A DNA stretch of 64,000 nt from Mytilus galloprovincialis (lineage: Eukaryota; Mollusca; Bivalvia; Mytilida; Mytilidae): assembly GCF_965363235.1 (NCBI RefSeq), contig NC_134843.1, positions 63,713,865 through 63,777,864 of the forward strand. Reading direction: 5' to 3'. The notes below the pieces were generated by a model, which was given only the letters and a program-made list of their open reading frames with translations, ran no database searches and was not told where the DNA came from. Numbering within the stretch: position 1 is the stretch's first letter; each line of letters starts with the position of its first letter. The position numbers and the translations under genes are program-made. This document shows positions 37,001-47,700 of this stretch, one piece after another.

Positions 37001-38432
37001 GCTGTATTCATACAATATTATATAGGCTTATTAAACAGTTGTTACAGTATAGCTAAAACAAATAGCAAAGAAACAATCACCACTGCTTAAGACGTAATCC
37101 CACTGAATGTGTGGATCGTAGCTTTTAAGTTATGCAATGTCCAGATAAAATGTTACAGAAGCTGCGCCCCGTGGTGAAAATTGCCGTAAAAGTAATGTAT
37201 GTATACTAAGTATTCCGATCTATAACGAAAAATCTCACCCGCGATCACATCCTCAAAGCAAGAAAACACTTACATGTAATGCGATTAGCTCTCCAATTAT
37301 AACATTTAGGAGGATTAATACGTTACTATTAACAGGATTATATTAAAGTCTGTTTTGTGAAAATTCGTAACTTGATAAACTTGTCTAAGTGGTTTTTTTA
37401 TTAGATGTCCGCTCCTGACCCCATACTTTTGAAATTTATCATTTGATATCAGTCCTGTGACTGAAAACAAGCTCAGCGTATTTTAAAATATACAGTGCTA
37501 GGAAATTTCACCGTCACAGGCCGTAGGAAATTGTATATGGAAATAGGAAGGTACAAACATGTGCAGTTCCCATGAAATTTTTTTTGTATATATAAAAAAA
37601 CAAAGGAAACATTTTAGTCTTGCTACCCACGTGTAACTAGCAAATCGATGTTTATCCTCAAGAATACCAGATTAACCTTTATTTGATTTATTAGGTTAAT
37701 AAGGTCCACTAATTTTCCCTTATCTAAATATTAAAGCATACCCAAAGAAAAGTGATATATACTGTATGATCTGTCTGCATTGAATATGTTAAATTCATTA
37801 AAAAGGAGTGAAAGATATAATCACAACAATAAATCATAATAAAAGAAGATGCGGTATAATTACAAAAAAGGCATTTCTCCGCAAGAGACCAAATTACACA
37901 GACATTAACCACTATATGTCACCATACGGCCTTCAACAAAACAAATGTTAATCAATTCAAACGAGAACACTAACGGCGTAACTTATGTACAAAATAAGGA
38001 TCGAACAAAATAATATGTAAAACAGCAACAAACGACAACGTTACCACTGAATTACAGGTTCACGAATAGGGACAGGCAATTTTAGAATGTGACCGAACCA
38101 AGTATATATAAGCGAACGCCTTACACCCCTCTTTTTTCTGTAGAGTATACATTCGGTTTAAAAAAAAAACGCCAATAACTACCCAAATGTATCTTGAAGT
38201 CTTTGATCATGAATATTTAAAACATTTTAATTATAATAATATATGTGAACCTCTATATTTTTGAATTAATCATTTTTTTTAAATTTTTTTTTAAAGATAT
38301 GAATATTTCAAATTGACTTACCTCTGAAACTGGGTTGCAGTTCTCTCTTATATTCGTCTTGACACCATTCAAAGTTTGAACAGATAACAACACGCTTAAA
38401 CACAGAGCCGATAAAAAAATACAGCAGTCCAT
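30971..38432 (-). CDS. DUF7869-like, transposase-like protein with hydrophobic leader
   Basis: Minus-strand exons: 38322-38432, 35668-35829, 34319-34435, 31691-32347, 31248-31308 and a short last exon near 30971-31010. The first five junctions are GT-AG and in phase; the product is about 380 aa. The domain reads NKVDQLTTHVTGVLAHGQ (from ~39), ILYLQADNCWRENKNRYVLG (98-117) and FLPVGHTHEDVDAAFSR (135-151), the hallmark order of the domain Pfam calls DUF7869 (number from memory). The acidic/asparagine motifs QADN and GHTHEDVD suggest an RNase-H-fold nuclease core, which is inference. Residues 1-20 are strongly hydrophobic, odd for such a protein, and the part that usually precedes this core in relatives is not visible. 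The tail is rich in K, R, Q and E. Confidence 0.78.
31248..31308 (-). CDS. DUF7869-like gene exon 5: basic linker
   Basis: 61 nt, acceptor ATTTCAG|GTGCAAG, donor GAAG|GTATAAT, phase 0 in and phase 1 out. It encodes VQVQSKQQKKTSKGNRKESE, a charged, possibly nuclear-targeting stretch. The short length makes it less sure than the exons before it. Confidence 0.5.
31691..32347 (-). CDS. DUF7869-like gene exon 4: GHTHEDVD motif
   Basis: 657 nt, acceptor TTTTCAG|GTGCAT, donor TGTTTT|GTAAGTCGG, phase 0. It encodes SFLPVGHTHEDVDAAFSRIA at the start and a variable region to ENEREECF. Histidines and acidic residues in the motif (H140, H142, E143, D144, D146) are candidate metal ligands, by inference. 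Confidence 0.92.
33655..33850. repeat. AATCCCG-rich repeat in an intron of the DUF7869-like gene
   Basis: ATCCCG and TCCCGA recur about ten times between poly-A runs. The overlapping open frames on both strands come from the repeat. Confidence 0.7.
34319..34435 (-). CDS. DUF7869-like gene exon 3: QADN motif
   Basis: 117 nt, acceptor TTCTTGTAG|GGTAAC, donor AATGAG|GTAAGTTGC, phase 0. It encodes LYLQADNCWRENKNRY and LGFCELLVHQRIFNE. D104 of QADN followed by ENKN is the most conserved signature of this family. Confidence 0.9.
34950..35240 (+). repeat. Dispersed repeat with (CGTC/TTCG) microsatellite, intronic
   Basis: Starts ATGCCCCACCTACAATAGTA, then GGGGCATAGTGTTTTCTGGT and a CGTCCGTCCGTTCGTTCG run. 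A related copy is at 46105-46550. In an intron of the minus gene. Confidence 0.75.
35668..35829 (-). CDS. DUF7869-like gene exon 2
   Basis: 162 nt, acceptor TTATTGCAG|GCTGTG, donor CTTATG|GTAAGTAAA, phase 0 at both ends. It encodes AVNKVDQLTTHVTGVLAHGQ and FTFLDWNQYVHDSNLTMNIL, the N-terminal part of the domain core. Confidence 0.85.
37845..38130 (+). repeat. Dispersed repeat family C, intronic copy
   Basis: AGAAGATGCGGTATAATTAC, then GCAAGAGACCAAATTACACA and ACGGCCTTCAAC, the family C order. It lies in the first intron of the DUF7869-like gene. Confidence 0.65.
38322..38432 (-). CDS. DUF7869-like gene exon 1: leader
   Basis: The start codon lies at 38432-38430, then MDCCIFLSALCLSVLLSVQT and NGVKTNIRENCNPVSE. 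The donor is TCAGAG|GTAAGTCAA, phase 0. It could be a true first exon giving a secreted or membrane-anchored form. An AG six bases before the ATG could instead be an acceptor; the reading frame would be the same. Confidence 0.6.
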
Positions 38433-38607
38433 TATGTTCTAATTGGAAAGTAAGAAACACATGGTTTAAAAATATACATGTAAAAAATGCGCACGTGTCT
38501 AGCAGGCGTGGCTTCGCAATGCGATTAAATATAACCAGTGGTGTGACATTGTAGCAGTCCACTATTTTTTTTTCTAAATCGAGATCAAACGGTCATATTA
38601 CGCAATA
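38433..38607. promoter_or_regulatory. Bidirectional promoter region between the two genes of the element
   Basis: 175 bp separate the two start codons (minus ATG at 38432, plus ATG at 38608). It contains a CACGTG E-box at 38492-38497 and GGCGTGGC just after, a GC-richer patch in AT-rich surroundings. No TATA box is placed convincingly for either gene. Head-to-head start sites this close normally share one promoter. Confidence 0.6.
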
Positions 38608-38730
38608 ATGTCGGGTTCAGAGAGATGGAAAATCATGATTGAAAACGGAAGACTTTGTGTAGAGGAAAATGGTAGATATTTTGAGGACATCGACAATGTT
38701 GGAACAACAAGAGAATTTGGAATTATCAAG
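38608..38730 (+). CDS. ParB-like gene exon 1
   Basis: Starts MSGSERWKIMIENGRLCVEE. The donor ATCAAG|GTGACT is weaker than the others but in phase 0. This ATG is the first in frame, and exon 2 continues the same small domain. Confidence 0.75.
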
Positions 38731-41700
38731 GTGACTATATAAACATTTTAGTAATTTACAATTTTATTTGGTCAATTGTGGATAAGAAAAGCCATCGGAA
38801 AAAAAACTACAAGCTCAACAAACTTGTATTGAAAGCAAATAAAAATATTCAAATCAAAATAATACATAAAAGTAAAGAGATACTTTTAAGTATAGAGTAG
38901 ATAACTTTCTATTAAAAGTTGCATTTAACTTATATTAAGGACGTCACTAACACAATTAGTGTACTACATGTATACTATTGTTTCTTAACACATTGTTTTG
39001 GAGTTGTAAACATAGGAAACTCTAAAAATATAAACTGAAATAGTAAAACTGTTTTCTTCTTCTGTATTGAACATTGTTGAATTACATCTTCAAATGTTAG
39101 GGCAAGTACATTTAGATTTTGAATTCCTTGACATCATGTCAGTGTTATAAACAAAATCATTGATTGATCTTGTACATCTCTCTACATAAATATCTCAACT
39201 CTCGTTTTCAGAATGAAGTTTACTTTTATTAATGTTAATCCATCAATACGCTGCATATTCTTTATTACATTTACTCTTGTGAAGTAACAACTGTTCATTT
39301 TATTGTGGAACGGTCATACAATTCACATTTGTTTTTATTTTAGACTTAACACATTATCAATCAATACATGTATATTAGTTTTCGTCAATACAGAAATACG
39401 ACTGTTGGCTTCATGTTCAATGTTTGTCAACGTTCACAAAAACATGATGTTTTCTTATAATTTAAGGTTACATATGAATCTGGAAAAGCAAAAATGTATA
39501 GTTTGAAAAACTTATGCGAAGGTCTTGGTTTTGGGCCAGCTGTCAAGACTCGTTCAGGTTTTATGAAAATATGGAACTCCTTGAAAGGTGAGAAATGTAT
39601 TTGAAATGTGTGTGTTGTTCTTGTATCATGAGTACATAGTATATGTATGAGTATTTGCTTCTCTTGCATTCGTCACAACTCGGCCGATTCCGTACCTCCA
39701 TCTAAAGATAGAAGGAGAGTAGCGGTGACTCCGAGGATTGCCAACTGCTACTCTTGATTTTGACATTTTGTCCGATATTCGGAATCCTCTAGTTTTATTC
39801 ATGTAGTACCAATAAAAAAAACACTACCAACCCTTACTTTTTTATTCATATTTTTATTAAATATAGTTAAACTAGTCATTCATGAAAATCTTATACAATT
39901 CTTGTTATTTTTTCATAGTGTTTGAAAGAAAAAAGGTACCAATTTTAAATGTGTATGCATTCCAAGAGAGAATCATTTCCCGCAAAATTTTCAATTGATT
40001 ATATCTTAAAAACAAAGTCGCGGACCTATTATTTTTTCCTGCTTTTTAGCCTAGGTTCAGTTATTAGTATACTATCAATTTATACCAGTTGATCAAAAAG
40101 CTAGTTATTGTCAAAAAGAGAAGCGAATATCCTTAATCAAACTAAGGCCCTAGTTGCTGTCGTATATATTTTAAACATTGAATTTTTGGCGATGTCAAGA
40201 GGCTGATATTGTTTTTAAAAAAATGACTACCATGAACAAACATTGATAATACCGTATTTCCATGACTAGTAATCCTCGCTCCAAACTCCGCTGGACCTCC
40301 TACGACACCCGCTGGTACTTGTAGTTAAATATTTGATTGTATTCAACAAATTTATTTATGAACTGCATGTACGTGACGCTTGTATACCAAATGGTCAATA
40401 TTAATCATCCGTGTTATTTGCTCTATGGGATGTTTGTAAAATTTCAACGGAGGCAATGTCTTGGCATGATAATATCAATGAGCTTTTATTCGTATATTTG
40501 TCAAGTCTTTGTATGTGTTTTATTTCGTGATAGGAGGGGGGAAAGAAAAAAAGGTAAAAGGGGGTGGGTTATTGGCTGTCTTTGCCTACAACAATGTACT
40601 AGTGGGGTGCGTGTGAGTGCTTTTCTGTGTTTATTTGTCCAATTGGACTTGTCGTTTTTTTTACTGAAGAATATAACTGTAGCAAACAAGTTTTAACTAT
40701 ATAATTTTTTACAGCAAACGTAGACAATTATCAGCTACAGACATCTTCAACAGATAACATTGATCAGCCGGAGAACCAAGTTAATATGAATATTTCAGGT
40801 AGATGTGATTCTTTTAATACATATTTGATATTTACACACGCTTTCGTGAAATCAAGTTACTAAAGTAATCCATAAATATGATAAAATTCGGATTGAAAAA
40901 CTCTTACCATAACCAATATTATTGCATAGCAATATAATATTTCCCACAGAAAGTAACCAAAAGTTATCGTGCAATAAATTCTAATATTGCACTAGTGCAA
41001 TAAATCATCAAAATTTATGACGTCATCAACAACAAAATCTGAATTATAAAAGGAAGTTTACCCACTCACCTTACCCAGTTGCTAGTATTAGTGGTTTTGA
41101 AGATCATCCAAACAAAAATTCAAACCTCAGTGAATATTCTAACATAAGACGTAGCTTTCCAAAACAGAATTTGAAAAATGGGAAAATAGGGGGGCCAAAA
41201 ACAGGCCTTATCGTACCAGAATTGCCAGTTTTCCTGCCACACCGACTTCTTGCAACAGAGATTGGTTTTGTTTCTGTTATAATTAAGAGGTCTTTTTACT
41301 ATTCACTGAATCATAATATGGGTCATGTGGTCAATTTTATTCGTTGAACTTACATGAAGTTCTAAAGCATAAAACATGACGCGGACGTTATGATTTTGTT
41401 CGAGTATCCGGACAAAAATGATACAAGAAATTGGTATCTGTTGAAGATTTTTTTTTTTACAAAACATACATTAAAATTAACATTATAACAATTGTGTTTG
41501 CAAAGTTCCATTCTATTGTTGTGACAAATACGAAACATCTAATTCAAGATAATGCCTTTTTTCTGTGAATAGATGTACCAGGAGGGGAGGATTTAACCAG
41601 CACCGACAACAACGTAAACACATTGCATAATGTGCAAAGAAAATCCTCGACGCCAATATCACCAGTCCAAAAGAAATTATTGTCACCAATGGACAGTTCT

Positions 41701-44700
41701 GAAGGTATTTTTTGATTCCTCCTTCTTGCAAACAATTGATCTGCTGCGTCGTAATACAAGTCATGTGAATTCGGCAAACAAAAATCAATAGATATGTATG
41801 CAAGTAATATAAAATCTATAATTGCACTTAATATATATGCTTTTACAATAAAACTGAAAGAGACCAAGAACAAGTTAAAAATGTTAATGAAAATTATTAA
41901 CTATTTGAATAAAAACCATAATTACGATGCGAAAATTTTATGTATATTTTTCTTTTGCAACAGATGCATCGACAGTTGAAGATATTCTAGAACGTAGCGT
42001 GATTTCTTGCATTGAAGCGCACATAAATACAGAAGACGCTTCCGATAGCACACCAGTTACAGTGGAGCAGTCAATTTTGGACGATTATTTAATAGGTATG
42101 ATATACCATCTTCATTCTCTTAATAGGCGCTACTCATGGTATGAAGTATAGAAACTTTTAATATTAACTTTTATACTGACTATATGTTGAAGGTCGTATG
42201 GTGACTTATATTTGTTAATTTGTGTCATTCGGTCTCTTGTGGAGGGTTGTCTAATTGGTTATCATACCACATCTTCTTTTGTATACTTGTCTGTTATTTT
42301 GACATCGCCAAACATATTTTATCTCTAGTTGCTGTTTTTGTTTAATGACCATTTAAGAAAAATAATGTGCAAGTCTTAGTTTTGAACAAACTTGGGGATC
42401 GAACACACGATTACAAGGATCACTTCCAGAGGCAAGTCCTCCGAGGATGTTATTTTTTTTATTGCATATACGGGTACTGGAAACTATAACCATATCAACT
42501 TCAGAAATATTACTTTTACATCAAATGTTCAAACACTTGCTCATTAAATGAACAACATATTTTTTTTTTTTTATATATTTTGAACTCGAAAAATTACAGC
42601 GCCCCCTTACGGTCATTGTCCTCCTGGAGTGATCAAAGTGATCGTAATAGAACGACTGGATTATTCGGGTTATTTGAATTGTTGATTTTCCATTCTAAAG
42701 TGATAGCATTTGTTTTCTTCTAGGAGACGCATTAAAGGTACATATTCAGAACTTAGTTATACCCGCCGATGATCGCTGTTTTCGAAATCTGGACACGAAA
42801 CATGCTCACTGTCTAAAACAATTTTATGAAAATCAGCAAATGTGTCATACAATTCTCATTGGCAACATTGTCGGCGATGTTACTACTGATAAAGGTAATT
42901 TGTCAAAGTTTCTTCAAGAACCTGGCAAAGTAGTAGTTGAAACTTTAGGTAGTAATCATACAAGACATGCGCTACAATGTTTATTCGCAAGCCAAACGAA
43001 GCCTATTAGCATGGTAACATGTCGGTTATACAACAAATTACCAGACGAGTTGGCGCTACAATTAGGGTATGAACACAATGCATCTAATACATTAGGAAAA
43101 CCGACAAGTTTTGTTGATTTAGTAAAGATGTTTCGAAAAGAAGCAACAAAATTAGTAAGAGATACAGATATTAGCTGCATGCAAAGTAGTGAAGTAAAGC
43201 AATGGAAAGATATTATATGTACCATTCTAGGGATGGACAGAAAGGCGGAAGAATTTCATAACAAGTACAAGATTGTTTTAAAAATTGCAAAATCAAAGGA
43301 TTCCGTATGGAGAAAATTTTTAGAATTCTGTTCCGCTTTCGAAATGAATGAAATTAGAAATACTCCAAGAGGATCCTTAAAGATTACACAGTTGAGAGAT
43401 TTTTCAATGCTTTCTAGTGATAACCAAATACATATTTTGGAAGAAACTTTACAGACAAAAGACTGGAGAGTATTTAAGAGAGAAGTAGAAAGGTAAATAA
43501 ATGCAAATCATGTCGTGTGTACTGGGAAAAAAAATTCACTGCACTACATGATTTTCTTAAATGTTGATTTTATATTTGTAACTTGGTTTGTAAAATATGC
43601 TTCATAAAAAAGGCATTCAGCATACATTTACGTTATATCGGGAATATTATTAAAAAAAAAAAGAACCGTGGTTTTCGTAATTTAATTCACAGTTTAAGGA
43701 ATAATTGGAGCATTTCATCAACCTTGAGGAAACTCATTTGTAATATTATGATATTAAAAATGAGTTATGAAAAAAGGAATGTACATACCAATTTTTAAAA
43801 ATTTATCACCTATAAAATTGTTCACGAAAACAAAACACAAAAAAAACCCTAATAAACACCAAGACAAGAATAAAAAAAATGTACAGGCAATGTTAATGAG
43901 AGACAGCAACCAAACGACACAAATAAACTAAAATTATCTAGAGACAACACATAGCCTTACAAATATAGGCGGTCTCCATGCACTTTATCAAGCTCTTAAT
44001 TTTCCATTATATACATCTTGTGAATAAGTTATACAAAGACTACCAAAGATCTTTCGTTTAATCTAAATCCCCCCAAAAAATGTATTTATGAAATGTCAAT
44101 CGCAAAGTCATCTTGTCAACCTTCTTGATAGGTCGGGTATTTGGTGGTTGATGTAGACTGCAGCCTTGTAATTTTGTAGACTTATGTTTTTTTTTTTGTT
44201 TTTAATGTATAATTGGGCTAAAGTGCAATTTCAAAGATCTCATCGATATTTATGATAATAAGCCCACCTTTCATTAAAAAAAAACCCGGTATATTGAAAT
44301 ATTACAGAAAAGAGCTCACACTGTATATACATTGTATATCAGTAATGAAGTTACCGACTTAGATAATATCACTGGATTTATTTTGCAGTGTAAGTTCAGA
44401 TCGAAAGAAAACGATTGGGAAAACGAAAGCAGATCCGTCAGATGTTGACAGAAAGATCAATGAAAAGTATGTTAGCATTTTAAACGAACATACAGAATAA
44501 GTTTCATGCATCCATTTATGACAATATTTTTTTCAGTTTTATCATTTCACGGGATTTCCAAATATCATTGATTTATATGATTGCGTACTTTAATGTTTGA
44601 ACATCATTTGGTGCATTTCCGAACGTGCATCTAAATTATAAATTCCTACAGGCGGCACAAAACTGCCATTTTGATTTATTTTAGTTTACGATATTATTTC

Positions 44701-47700
44701 AAAACTGTCCTTTTGTTAATAACTGTTAAGAGATATTTTTTTAAATTTTAAGGTTTTCATTTGTTGATGAAATTTTCAATATTATATACCTGCAGACTCT
44801 CAAATTTCTGTTGCAAGCTGGTTTAACTGTAGTAATAAGAGAATAGTTCACTCCTCCTCCATTACAAGCATTTAAAATGTGCCTTTGCTTATTTGAATTA
44901 ACCCATTAAATTATTGAGCATTTCATTATATTTATCTAGTGAATGTAAAATAAAACAACTGACTGCCGAAAGAGAAAAATTGGCAACTACTTCATCAACA
45001 TTAAAATCAAAGTTGACAGAAGAACAAAAGAAAACAGAGGACTTCGAGACATTGTTGAATCAAGAAAGGAAAAAATGCAGTGCACTTGAAATTAAATTAC
45101 AGCAACTGAGGAGATCAGAGAATGAACTCAAAGTTGTCTTGGATAAGCAGATTGATAAAAATGAAAAATCTAGTAATCTGCTACAAGTTGAAAAAACAAA
45201 ATACCAAACCCTGGAAGAAATGTACAATAAATTGGTAAGTTGAGTACTCTGTTTTTTAGGGCTGTAATAGCCCTTTTGACAAAACGCTTATTTTGTTGAT
45301 GATATATGGAATAATATTCTGCAACAGACTTACGATAGTTATCAGATCACATTAATGATGCATAAAGAGTTGTTCAATTGACCATGCAGTCTGATGATCT
45401 TGATCTTGCATTACATAATTAATCAAACATATTTACCAGCTTAGAATAACATGAATAAATACCAGAGACAACAAAGAAAAATGATTTATACAATAAACAT
45501 CTTACATGTTATGTACTTGTATTTAAACATAATAAGAAAATATTCCTTATTCAAATGTTCTCAATACGCAAACTCTGAAAACAATGATGTTTTTACAGGA
45601 AGAAGCAAAAGCTTGTTTAGAAAAGAAAGTTCAGGAATTTGAAGAATCTAGTAGATGTCAACATATTGAAAAACACAAAAGCCAAGTAGACAACTCTATT
45701 GTAAGTTTTATAACCTACGTATATATTTACCTTACAATTAAAAAAAAATGTCCTTTAATTTTTGTTAATTGTTTGTTCAACAAATGATATTCACTTTGTT
45801 GGTCTGAGTGAACGTAATTAACTTAAAATCGGGAAAATGTGTTGAGTTTCGTACGTAATTCTTCTTTCGATGCAAGTTACAAAATAATGTTGACCCCTGC
45901 GTTCATAATTTCTCATTTTTTTTAATTTGGTCTGATTCTGTTATTCATATGCATTTGCTTTGCAAATGAATGATTTTCATTGGATAATTTTACAGTTTTT
46001 CCTTTTTATTATATTTTATTATAAATTTTAGTTCCAACGTGTGTATCGTCACGTTTGTTTCATCAACTATTATCTATATCAGTCTATATCAAGTGTACGT
46101 TAAGTTTTTATGCACAACCTACGATAGTAGAAGGGCATTACATGTATGTTTTCTGGTCTGTGCGTCCTTCCGTCTGTTCGTTCGTTCGTTCGTCCGTCTG
46201 TCCGTCCGTCCGTTCGTCCCACTTCAGGTTAAAGTTTTTGGTCAAGGTAGTTTTTGATGAAGCTGAAGTCCAATCAACTTTAAACTTAGTACACATGTTC
46301 CTTGTGATATGATCTTTCTTATTTTTAAACCAAATTAGACTTTTGACCCCATTTCCATGGTCCACTGAACATACAAATTAAAAGTGTGAGTTTCAGGTTA
46401 AAGTTTTTGGTCAAGGTAGTTTTTGATGAAGTTAAAGTCCAATCAACTTGAAACTTTTAAGACCAAACTAGATCTTTTACCCAATTTCACGGTCCATTCA
46501 ACATGGAAAATGGTAATGCGAGTGGGCATCCGTGTACTTTGGATACATTCTTGTTCAATATAGATTTGTATATTAAGTTTGTTTGCTGTTAATGACTACA
46601 TATTACTGTAACTGTCTGTGACGTGCCATTGTCTTTAGAAAACTTTTCATAATATCTCTTAAAAAGATATACACAACATATTTGTATATATTTACAGGTA
46701 TCTGGTAGAGATTTGAATCCAAAACAAAAACTAAAAAATGACTGCAGTCACAGTGACAACTTAAACAAGAAGAAAAGAAGGATGAGTTCAAAGGTAAATA
46801 AAAGAATAAAAAATGTGTACAAACAACTATAACAAAATCTCCGATTACAGAATAATTCTGGACAGTATTGGCGTAAATAGACAGTGGGCAAATTTGAACA
46901 TTCTGGACATTTCTGCCTCTCTAATATTTGTTTCTATCCAGAGCAATTTTGAAAAAAAAATCTCAAAACTTGTGCTTTACTCCAAGTCTATTTTAGCCAT
47001 GCGGGCCATATTAGTTGGCAGGTGGGATCATAAGAAAATTTAAAAACAAAATACTCCAATGATGCGTATTGCCGAATTTAGATAAATCTGGCAATGTAAT
47101 TTCATAGAAGATTTGCTAAAAGGTTTACAGATAACGACAATACATGTTGTACGATATTTTTAACCTACTTTTAGGACGAGTTTAACTGCTGGACAGGTGG
47201 AGACTAGTCGGCCATGTCTTTAAACCTTGTCAATCTTTCGGGTCTAGACACAAAGAAATACACGGTGTGGTATAAACTCTATCATATGTTTTGTGCAGTT
47301 GTAAGATGCTTATTTTTCATTTATGTTGTAGGAGTTTGAAGTTGGTACGTCTGTTGAAGCATTTTGGTATCCAGACAAGTGTTGGTATACTGCAAAAATA
47401 CTAATGAAGACAGGAAAAGGTAAGTACTGTTTTATGAAAACAAAATTTGGGGGGCAAATGTTATCAGATATAATATCAGACTGCACAAAGATAATTCTGT
47501 CGTATAAAGAAATAAAAGTGGAAATGTTTTGTACTCAATCAACACATGTACATATAAGTTGAAAAATAATCATATTAGTAAAAGTTTTCAATTCATGGTA
47601 GCTATCCTGATGAAACAATTCAACAAAAAAGACTTGACGTTTATTTTTACAGAGGAGCACTTGTACTAAACTATCGTTTCGGTATATATTTATTTAATAA

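Noticed and set aside
42956-43225. Minus-strand 89-aa open frame
   Set aside because: Antisense shadow of ParB-like exon 6.
46039-46365. Open frames with SVRPSVCSFVRSSVCPSV-type repeats
   Set aside because: Translation of the GTTC/GTCC microsatellite in a dispersed repeat.
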